DNA of 64,000 nt. Source: Balanoglossus misakiensis (taxonomy: Eukaryota > Hemichordata). The stretch lies in NCBI GenBank assembly GCA_040954595.2, contig CM082582.2, forward strand, positions 5,084,001 through 5,148,000, written 5' to 3'. Under the pieces are notes generated by a model. It had not been told where the DNA came from, did not search any database, and saw only the letters and a program-made list of their open reading frames with translations. Position 1 is the first letter of the stretch. Each line of letters opens with the position of its first letter. This document shows, piece after piece, positions 1 through 12,000 of this stretch. The position numbers and the translations under genes are program-made.

Positions 1-4
1 TTTT

Positions 5-3000
5 TTACTTCTTACGGGCAAACATAGTTGCTACTTTGGTTCTTGATGCGGACGATTTGTCTTTCAAGGCTCCAAGTTTGTTGAAGAATTTTGATTTTGC
101 GTCTTCAGGTGCCGTTCCACCGCTTCCCACACTGCTGACACTGCTACTTCTGTGAACGAGTCAAAAAGTCAGGTTGGGAATAAATTTGACACCTTTACAA
201 TATTGGTTCTGAACAATCTTAGGCAACATACATGTACATTATAACACAAGTGCACTTTGCTTCTAAAAGATGGATTGCAAAGGAGATTATATTAAATAAC
301 AATACCAGTTTCAATCTTTACTTGAGTTAAATAAATTGCCAAAACGAATAAAAAATGAATAATTATTTTCTGGGTAAACAACAAATCAATGCTTTTTTAA
401 TATACACAGAATTTTTCCAAAACACACAACATTCTAAGATTCTGTGATGACATTTTATTTCAAAATGCGATCAGCAAACATCACAAACACCCACCTCTCC
501 ATATTTGATGGTCTGCCATCCAGCTTTGTTTCATAGTCTTTAATCATTGCGTTGACAACCTCCTGTTATGAGAAGATATAACAAAGTTAGAAATTTTATT
601 ATTGGCTGAATAATATCTGTGTCAAACAAACCCGACATGCTCTTTTCTGAATGATGGTCAATTTCACTTCTATGTTAAATTATTTACATATAAATCAGTT
701 CAATACTTGATAAGAAATAGAAACTTTGCTATTAGTGTTACATACATCATGAAGACTTTGCAAAATCTCACATACTTTAGGTGATTTATTTTCCAATCAA
801 TCCTCTCAGTATATTGTTTCAGCTAACGCAAAAATTCCACAATTTTTTTCCAAACCATCAGTAAATGTTATTTACTTGTCAAAAGTCAAATCACATCACA
901 ATGAACATGATATGCGGATGAACAAATGAACTCAAAGAAAACTTCATGACATGATAAATAGTACCACGATAAGCTAGTGCTATTATGTATTACACATCAC
1001 TCAAAATATACGACTTCCACTTCTAGTTGTGAGAATGTAAATAATTACATTAAAAAATAATGTCTACACATATGTTATTTAAAACCCCATAAAAGATATG
1101 GGAAGAAGTGAAATGCATGGAAGTGGAAATAAAGTGAGAATGGATTAGTGATAGGACAAGACAAGACAGTACAGAACAGAGAGGAGGTTAGAGAAACATT
1201 CAGAGACGTACATGTACCTCGTGTTCAGGAGCAACTTGCTCTAAATCTTGACGGAGACATCGTAAACCAGGCAGCAGACATTCCCTGATTAAATCATCGG
1301 ATATAACTATGGATACAGTTAAGGATTGCAACCAAACACTTTTAAAAAATAAATTAATGTTTACAATGAAAAAGTATGTACTTACCATTATGCTGTCATG
1401 TGACTCTTTTGTTTTTTTATCATGTAGTTTGTATGACTTGCACATCAGCCCACTACTTCTATCTCTAACTAATAATGGGCCAGTATATTTAACTTTTCAA
1501 TTTTTTTTCAGAATTTTTGTTGTTGTTTTTAGTTTTGTCCCTTCTTTCACCCAATCTGCGACAAAGAGTATGGTTGTCGCCATTTTGTCTGTTGTTGGAA
1601 CAGCACACCGCCTTACGCCATTGGCTGTATACAATTTTTGTAACCAGAGTCACTGGTTGGCAAACGCACATAAGACGATCGCTCCCCTTTAAGTACAATC
1701 TCAAGTTAAAGTTAATCAGTTTAATTTTCACAAAAATACTGATGGTCAGAGTGGCCTACTCCATTATATTTATTAAGTAAAACCAGTTCACTTTCAAACC
1801 TCACAACTGGTGCATTTAGGCAAAGGATACAGCAACATGACAGAGCACTGTAGGCTTCAAAGAGTTGCAACGCGATATCGGATTTCTTAGTGTCATTTGT
1901 AGTGTTGTTATTTGCATGTGCTATGGCCGTCAGTCTGGGCAGTACAACTGTCAATCAAAACAAAAAAAATATGATGTCAATATATTACTCTAGAGGGCGC
2001 TGCACACGAATAATTGTGCTGTTGTGTTTGTGTGACAGAGAAAATGTAGATTTAAACTGTGCCCAACTTCTAAGAAAAACTATTCTTTGACTTACAATCA
2101 TCTCTAAATTTCGGCTCTGAATTGGGTCCAACTCTTCCAAACGTCCTGATAAGTTCTACCGTGAGTGAGTGTTGGTCTTTGTATTGTGGATCATCCAGGA
2201 ATGATTGGAACTGTACATACACTCTTTCTAACATCTGAAAACAATTCAATGTTCAGTCAGTATCAACAATCTAGTTGTCTGTGGTAGGAATGAGAGATTA
2301 TCAGCTATTGTAAAACAAAGATGCCAGGAAACGTGAAGAGTACACACAATGTTGTACAAGAAGTGGGACCACATACCTCTTTTTGAGTTGTATTTTCTAG
2401 TATCGTACCAAATGCTGGTATTGTTGCTATTCTTACAGAGCTGTAAGAAAATAAATCCAACCATAATCAAATTTTGTTGTTGTTGCAGTGTAAACCTCAA
2501 AAACAATTAACACCTACACACACATGACACCATCTTGCATCCTTAATATTATTCAAGTTAGCTGACTCGATAATTAATAGGAAGAACATGGTGAAATTGA
2601 TATGCATGTAACTGATTATCATTGAGCATTCGTCAAATACTAAACAGAGGCAGTGCATCCAGACTTACATTTCAGGGTCTCCAGACAGTGTAATAAGTGC
2701 AGGAACAACCCTTGTAGACACCAGTGTCTCGTTCACACCCTTCACAAGCAATTCAAACATCCTGGCAGACGCAGCTCGCACCAACGCCGAAGTATGCACC
2801 ACTCCGTTCCACAGCACCGTCATCAACAACTCATGGTAAATAGGATTGGCACTGAAACACAAAAGGAAAGTTCAAGGGTCAGTATCTGTGAGGTCAGAGG
2901 TCAGGATCTGGTGCTTGGCCCTAAGTGAGTCTCTATGTCGCAGTATCCAGTGTGTAATTCTCATGAGCACTGTGTACCACCATTCACACTTGTTGACTGC

Positions 3001-6000
3001 AATGTTAAAATACTGGTTGACATCCCAAAAACTGTTTGTTGATATTAATCTGATTGGCTGTTCTTAGCAGTACTTTTGCGCAGTGCTGAGAAAGGAATGT
3101 AGAAGGAAATGTCTTCTTGATATGTGCAATGTGTGGTGTGGGTCTCTATTACACAATGCTGAGGAAAAATGTGATGATGATGATGATGATGATGCAGATG
3201 ATGCAGATGATGATGATGATGATGATGATGATGATAATAATATTGATGATGATGCAGGGCATCAGTGGTATATCACTTACTGTAATTCTGTGAAAGCAGC
3301 TTTGACACTATCTAACGAAGTATGGCACAGAGACAGAGTAGTTATGACATCCTGTAAGAACGTGGACAGCTGTTTTCTGTCCTCTTCTCTGTTGTAACAT
3401 GTAAGTACTCCCGTAGCGTAGACCGGTACAGTGGCCTTGGTCAGAGACGTCTGGCCGGATATCACTAAAGTATCTGACAACACAGATGGACAGGCAGGGC
3501 TGTTACACTCAAATTATTGGAACTTTGGACTCAAACTGTTGTTGTCAATTCTGATGTCTGAACTTAAGTATGGATATGGCAGCACAAAGGATTAACTTTA
3601 TTTTTAATTTTTTTGTATTCAAGAAAACAATTCGTTGTTTATCATGTACACATATTTCAGGTCTGCCCACTTGAATACTGTAGTATTGTCGGATGGCATA
3701 TCAAATTGTAAGATCTGTTATTGAAGGTTATAAGCCTTAGATATTTTCTTTTATAATCTACCTCATGCTAATACTGTACCGTGATTCGCCAGAATCCGTC
3801 ACGTGATAGGAAAATAGAATCGACTATGAACCGCTAGGGAAATAGTAGAGAAAATATAAACCGGTCACGTGACCAACGTGAGTGCGCAGACTCGGTCACG
3901 TCAATCAGCGTCGCGTCGTCTGACAAAATGGCCACCGCTGAAGATGTCGTCTGCCAGCCTCAAGAGAGAATTGCAAGATTTTCCCAGCTGTTAGCATGAG
4001 GTTTATTATAAAACACCTATAGCCTGGCCTATATTCGGGCCATAGCAGCTGTTTTTACCCCCTCGTGATTGTGAGTTACCAGAATCATATGCTATTTCCC
4101 TCGGCCTGCGGCCTCGGGAAATAGCATATTATGATTCTGGTAAGGGACTGTCCAGAATTTACTTCCAGGGTGGGGCTGGAGGATTTCTTATTTTCCTGGT
4201 GATTTTTTTCCATGGCCCCCCCTTGTAAATTGTGGAGGAAATCTGTGGCCCCCCCGTAAATTTCCTGTTTTTTTTCCATGACCCCCCCCCCCCAATATAT
4301 ACATGCATGCTTACCGGTACAGACTACCACACATACAGTCTGATAAGGCTGCATTTACAAACACCTCTGGAAGGGGGGGGGGAGAATTAAATTTTTGTTA
4401 CCGTTAATTTCCACATGCCCCCCGTACACAACCCGAAATATTTTCAAATCCCCCCCCTTCCGAACAGCTTAAAATTTTGAAATCCCACCCCCCATTTTCT
4501 TTCACACAGCAAAACACATCACCTATCTATCTTGTAAAAAAAGAAAAACAGCGCTCCCATGAAAAGAATTTGAAACTGATGTTTTTCCTCATCAGTGGAT
4601 ATTAAAACTGAACATTGTTTATATTTGTTAAGTATTTGTATTCTGTGTTGGCAGATATTGTAAACCAAGAAGTGAAGGGGGTGGGTTTGGGAGGGGGTGT
4701 CCCCCTCCCCTGTAAGAAAATTTTATAAAATACAGAGCTCAAAGCTGCATTTTAATGAACCCAAAAGCAAATTAACTTTTTATATACATATATGAATGAT
4801 TGATGAGAAAATTAACGAATTCCAGTCTGGACTTGAATTGAGCTCGTCAACAGTAACAACACTGACTGTTCACTGTACATTTATGGTCTGTGCTGGCAGG
4901 CCAAATGCTGGGCATTTTATTATGCTTCACAGAGTAGAACAAGAAACTGTAGTAGATATACAAAATAACCCACCGTAAAAATTACCGGAAATTCAAGCTT
5001 ATGAAGATTTAATGCACTGTCATCCAGGTAGCCATGGTGGTTTGTTTCTTATAAATCAGTACTTCTGGGCAAATATTGAGTTTGTGAGAGTTTTTTACAT
5101 GGCCCCCCCTAAAAGATTGTGATTTTTATGTCTGACCCCCCCCTAATTTTTCTTGGGGAAAATGGGTGGCCCCCCCTGAAAATCCTCCAGCCCCCCCCTG
5201 GAAGTAAATTCTGGACAGTCCCTAACTCACAGCCCCTCGGGTGTAATAAACGGCCGCTATGGCCCTCATGGCCAGGCAATAGGTGTTCACTATGAAACCA
5301 TTCAAAATTTGGTGTAACTGATGAAAATATTTAGAATACCTATCTGATCTTCTGGTACATTGAGAACTGCTTGGAATTTTGGTTTCACCTATTGAAGAGA
5401 GAGAGAGAGAGGAACAAAAGATTGATGCATGCTTTTACGCTGTATATATAATAGTTTCCATTGCAAAAACAAAGCAAATCTTTTATCTTATGATTACAAT
5501 TTATATTACAAGCAGGATATCTATGAACTTCCAAAATGTTGACTGATACTCTCATGTAGAGACAAAGTTCATCAATTTATCTGTCTTCACATAATTTGAC
5601 ACTTACAGGAACATCATTGCTAATTGCTTTCTTTGCTTTGAATCATTGGTGTTCAACATACCTTAGTTTCTGTAAATGTTCTTCCAAAAGTTCTGCATAA
5701 ATTGAAAAAGAACTTGGAAAAGATGTGAATGCTTTTCGCATGGGCGACGTCACTGCTGTCAAGAACTTCCAATAGTCTTGGTACACTGTACATTGAAACA
5801 TAAAAAAGGTTAAGAAACTTGTATTATTCTTTATTCTTGGAGGAAAATATTGGCAGTGAATTTGCTAAACATCTACCGCCACTGCTGTGTGTGGCAAAGC
5901 TCAAAGAACTGACAAGGTAACTATCCTGTAATGTAGTCAGAGAAACATTTTGTCTGTACTAAGAGGTATCTTGATCTGTTGGTGACTTGTAAAATCACTG

Positions 6001-9000
6001 TTTACCCTTGAGGTGGGGCAAGTCTGATGGAGAATTGAGATGTCAAATGCTCATACTGAATTTGAATGCTCACACAAGTATGCTCCACATAAGGAGAAGA
6101 TGTGCTGAGTCCCTGCTTAAGTCATGTACCAGAGTTACGGCAAAAACAACACAGCCAATCACTACAATGTGTTGGACTTACCCCAGCTGAACCACAGTCT
6201 ATAGACTTATTTAAACTCAGTAATAATACAAAATGTTTTCCAAAAGGCCAAAGTAGTTGGTGGTTAAATAACGCTGGAAATGTGACTGTTCAACTTACAA
6301 TTCATTGACGATCCAGTTAAACTTGTCCCATGTTTGATATTCAGTGTTATCTAGGTGCTCTTCAAATGCTTGTACCATGGCGGCTAACATGTGCTTATCC
6401 CCAACTACTGTGGACATGTCTAAAAGTGGCGAGGCTGGCTTGGGAAACCTTGTTACTGAAAGTGCAATAGACAACAACCGATCAAGTGGTACATCTCAAC
6501 TCTGAATGTGATAAAATTCAGTCATAATCATTATATGACATCAACATTTTTACATCTGGGAAATTATTAATCTTTTCCTAAATTTGCATATTTGCAAATT
6601 TACCATTTGCATATATGTTCAATGTCTTGCTGTCACACAGGGTAAACAGAGTATACTATCAGCAAATGATCAGAAATGTATCTGTTAACCCTTTCATACC
6701 CAGTTCCCTCTTTAGAGGTCCAACCTTACCATAAAAAACAATGGGTTTGGACTGAACCATGGAGGTGAAAGGGTTAATGTTAGTGATAGTAGCATAATTG
6801 GAGAAACGTGGAAAATCAAAATTTCAGGAATCAAACTTATCCCTGTAAAGAAAACAGCATTTTTTCCCCTCTTGAGCCACAATGCGTTTTCTATTATAAA
6901 TACAATCTTACTTTCTAGTGGGGTGATATCAACAGATGATCGGTCTATCTTGTCGATGAACGGAGCTGATAACAAGACTGATGTATAGAGGAATGGTATC
7001 AGGCATTGAAGAGCGCCCACTAATAGATTAATTCGACTCTCGTCCACCGTTGCACTGGCCACTGCTGATGTGTCCTGTTAGAAATCACACAAATAATGGT
7101 ATATTTCAATTAGAATCAATAATGGTAGTGCATGTACATGCAATAATGTTACGGCTAAATTATACTAGACTTTGCACCTGACATTGATGATGAAAAGATG
7201 TAGTTCAAACAATTCTTTCACGATTTAGAATTAGTAACCAATATCTGTATTGTTCTCTACTTGTTTGAGCTGTGATTAATAGATGGAAATGCAGAGGCTA
7301 TGATTTCTGTGTAGTAACATCAAAAGGGTCTACTTGGTTTTTGGCATGTTTCTCTTAACCCTTTCACCCCCAGTTCCATATTTAGAGATCTAACTTTACC
7401 GTAGAAAATAATGGAATCAGACTCAACCATGGAGGTGAAAGGGTTAAAACTGTACCCTAGGAAAGTATAGTATACATGTAACTCTGTTCAAGTGTTGAGA
7501 ACAGAAGAGGATAGCTGTTTTCTTTCACCTTACCTTGACACACTGCTCAATTTTCTTGACAAACAATGCACAGAGATCATTTTCCAGCTTGCCCAGTTCA
7601 AATGCCCACATTGCAAAGGATGGCAGATACACTGTCTGTGCTGCGTTGACCACCATTTCACTGCTGTCACGAAGTGCAGTCAGTAACAACTCACAACCCT
7701 ACAATAAGACAGTATCAGTATTGGGGTCAATTGTACCTGTACACTCATGTATATAGCTTGTACTAGTAACTTTTTTTCCTGCACACAATGGATTTTGGGA
7801 TGGCTCTTTCCATTTGGATTTCAGAGCAGTCAGACATACGTCTTGGCAAATTACTGCAAAGAGCTCCACACAACAGGAAGAATAAACATAAATGAGGTGT
7901 GTTATAAAAAGTACTCCTGGAATTGACTTGAAACACTCACCTGAGAATATTTACCAGTATCATCAATATAGGCAGTAATAATAGCCAGACTTTTCACAAC
8001 AGCTTCTCTGACCCCATCAGTCTTCTCGTCAAATAACATCTGCTGAAGCATTGACAACACCAAGGAGCTACGGATTTCACTCTGTGAAAAAAAAAGACAA
8101 TATTGCGAGTTTCAGTCACTGCAACTGCTTGTCCCTAGGAGTATGAGTAGGCCTGAGAGTTTATGTGAAGATTTGCAAATTTTAACAAATCCTATCCATG
8201 TATTGGTATACCAACAGCGAAACTGAACATCACACACAGTCTCACAGACAGTAGAAGTGAGTCTACCAATGATATGATTGACCATTCTTGACAAAGTGTA
8301 CACACACAATGATGTAAAACATGTCATTGCGAACAGTTCAACACCTGTCTAATTAGGACACCTCTCTATAGAGGACAGATTTTGTAAGACAAAAGTCTCA
8401 TTTTGGATACCTGTCTATTAAGGACACCTTCCTATTATTAAGGACAGATTTTCTTGTCCAAGAGTGTCCTCAATAGACATGTTTCACTGTAGTCCTATTG
8501 CTACATATACATAATGGCAAAGGGAACCAAAAATGACCATTATAGTATACAATGCTTCTTTCCACTTTCAGAAAAGATGTTATACAATGGACAGACCTGA
8601 GTTCAGTATTCACTTACAGGTAAATAAGGAGTCAAGACACCACAGGACTCTGCAACCAATAATCTTCTCTCTGCATACTTGTGACTGATTTGCTCCCAAC
8701 ACTGCGGCAACAATTCAGCTTCTACTCTTGTTGGTCCCACATGCTGCGCAAACGCTACGCAACCCGTTAAAATCATATGCCTGTACAAAAAAAAGATATC
8801 GTTAAAATCATCGAGAATGGTTGTTATTAAAACAAATAGTTTCATTTTCATTCAAAATTTACAACTGGTTTGTAATGAACCCATGAAGGTTATGGACTGC
8901 ACAGACCACAGTGCAACTTGCACTGAATATTTTTTTCTTTCCGAATTTTCAAGATAATGACAGGATGTAAACATTGTGTATTTACCTTTGTTCCTCATCG

Positions 9001-12000
9001 GGCTTCTTGATTAGATTAAATAGAATATTTAATAAATTATCTCTTTCTTTCGGATTAGGATGCAGACTTACTGTACAAAGGATAAGTGGGATTAATTCCT
9101 GCAAAAAATTGGAAAATGAAAAAAGGGTGAAAACACTGATGATATCATAAGTGGACTAGTTTAGAGGGTTTTTCTGGCAAAAACATTTTCCAGCAACTGC
9201 TGTTAAAATTCATAAAAGAAGCTTAATCCAGGTTGATTTAAACTTCCTGTAACATCTTGATCATGAACTCAGCTCAGATGAAAAACCCCAAACGATGTCA
9301 AAGGTCAGCAGGGGGTCAGGTGCAAGGATCAAGGGGTCACTGCACTGAACATGAAACAACTTACCTCTCTCTTGGCTAATAATACATTGGGTACTATATG
9401 TGGCAGAGACCTGGCTAACATCATTACAACATTCTCGTTGGATTCTGCTATTTTGGAAACTTCTACTGTCAATCTGTTGTCGAGTGACTGTGAATATGGT
9501 GAATCTAGTAGTGCCTTCTTGAACTGTGATGACATATTACTGTGTGAAAGAAAAAACCCACAACATAAATCAACATTTAGCATATATGACCTTTGATGTC
9601 CCATGGATTAAAACCTCATAATCTCAAACTGTCATAAAATGTTTACTAAACAATCATGACAGTAAAAAGTAGGATTATTTTGTAATAGCCATAAGATGTG
9701 TAAATTATTTGATTTTCAAAACTCTGGTCCAGGCCAGTAACATTCACGCAAATCTCACATAATCAATGATTATATACAGCTACATTGGTTTATTAACCCT
9801 TTCACCACCATGGTTCAGTCTTAACGCATTGTTTGATATGGTAAGATTTGACCTATATAGAGGGAACTGGGGATGAAAGGGTTAAAGTTGTGAAGCATAT
9901 GCAAGTGTAAAATCTGCACTTACTTTCTGCATGGCTCGCAGGAGTGCCTACTCTCATCTCCCGCACTATCTGCCTCCGTATCTGTCACATTTATCGTCAC
10001 AGTCTCTGCCACGCTCGACCCAACTGTCACATTCATGGAATCTATAGTCGGGGTCACCTCACTCTCGTTCCCTTCCTGGTCAGTGTCACATGCTTTCTCA
10101 TTGGCTAGATTTGAATCAATGTTATTGTCTGTTGCAGCATCTTGACCAATAGGAGGCTTCCGCTCAGGGTGAGGCCCTCCTCCGCCTCCTCCTCCTCCTC
10201 TATCTGCCAATGAATTGCCTTCTTTTATTTTTCTGGGAGTTGTAATTGGACTGACGACCGGTGTGGATGTTGCCCTCATTGTTCTCTGTACTGCTATGTC
10301 TCTGTGAAAAGAACAGCAAGGTGTATAAAATACAATTTCTCTATTAACCTTTTGACTTTCCATCTCAATGATTCTGCTGATAGGGAAGTTTTGGTTGATA
10401 TGATATGACAAAGATTGTAGCACAGATTAAAAGTATTTATTAAACTGATAAAGTAAAGATGAAGAAAATGGATGCTCTCACCTTTGAAGATTTTGGTTCT
10501 GTGTTTTTAACTCTTCAATGTCCTGCCTGAGTTGGGTTATTACATTATTGAGTTCATTAATTTGCGTTTCCTGAAATAATTACATAAAGGAAAGGAATAA
10601 ATTATTAACAGAAATAGCAAAACCTGTACGACAGAAGTTGTGGATATTCAAGAATAGAACAGCAAAGAATCAGCAAGTGTTAACAACAAGCCAACTCTTC
10701 ACATTGGCCATCTACAATCCTTCCACTAACTTGTATTTAGTGTGTCCTCTAAGCCCATCTGACTCGCCACTGACTCAACAAACTCACTGGTGACTCAAGA
10801 AAATTTTCCACACTACATGTAAAGGTATAGGGCTGAATCAGAGAATTTTTTTTGAAATCCTAAAATTGGCTCAAAGCTTTTAAAAATTGTTTGATAAAAG
10901 GCACACTGATCAAGATGTCTGGTCACTGCCAAACATATCGCATGCAAAAAATTATATGGTTCACACTTACTAGGTTCAATCTCTCTTCATCTTGCACACA
11001 CTGATCAGCTTCTGTTTCCTCAGGCTGTTCCAGTTCAATGGTCTCCTCCCCGCACGCCGCATCTACCGTGTCCTTGATTGGTACAGCATGGCTACCAAAG
11101 TCTCTGTATAAATGCAGGATGTCCGGCGGTTTGGGAATGTTCAGACCCACATCATCCCAGTCTTCAAAATCCTACAAGATGTAACAGTGATGTTATGTCA
11201 CCCTGTGCTACATGTTTGCGCAAAAGTCTATCTCCATCTATTGATTTTTCTAGTTTCATACAAAGCTTGACTTGGTTAGCAAACCGTTGCTTTGGTAATT
11301 ACCATTTCCGAGAAAGTGTGAGTGAAATAAATCTGAAATTTCGTGAAGAAAATGCCTGCAAGAAACAGTGTCTCATACATGTGTGTAGCACATTATAAAT
11401 AGCACCACCAAGTGGTGAAATTGGGAAATGCCTTACCTGATCATCGACTTCATCGGAGAATGTTATCGACGTTAACTTATAATTATTTAACAATAAATAC
11501 TCATTGACCAGGAAATTGACTGCACGCTTTTCATGGGGTTTAACCACATCCTGTAAGATATAAGAAGCAGTCATAAATTTCTCAAACGTTAATTGAAGAT
11601 TTCCACACACAAGTTGAGCCCAGAAGCAAAGTGCAATGAATGACTACCATATTTTTTCCTAAGCTCTCCGCAAGCTAGGGTATAAGGAGAGTCAATGTGT
11701 TGCATTCTTAGGGGTATTACAGCAGATTAGGCCATATTTCCTGCAGCCCAAAATCTTAAGTCCTCCTACAGAAACAGGTAATCATGTAGTTACTGTGTAC
11801 ACTTTATTTTGTCAAAAATTGATCATGTAAGAATTATTTATACATGTACCACTGGTCTCCGTTTAATCCACACATCATGACATGTTTTCACACACCTTAC
11901 TGGAGACTACAAATGCACATTTCGTACTTGAAATAAGAAACTTTATGGATACCAGTAAAATATAACTATGAGATGTCTATAGCAATAACAGCAATCATCT

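Larger units (their letters stand above)
3751..5289. repeat. Composite hairpin repeat, copy 1 (interrupted by a nested element)
   Basis: About 457 bp of this span (3751-4143 plus 5226-5289) match a second copy at 13384-13830. The left part is bounded by inverted ends, TTATAAT...CCTCATGCTAA at 3751-3771 and TTAGCATGAGG...TTATAA at 3991-4011. The right part, from 4012, is a long imperfect palindrome whose arms run from AACACCTAT to ATAGGTGTT. The left part has CACGTG at 3800-3805 and 3866-3871 and a 23-codon ORF. It lies in the RELCH intron 3474-5339. A 1079-bp element has inserted at 4144-5222. No superfamily could be assigned. Confidence 0.85.
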
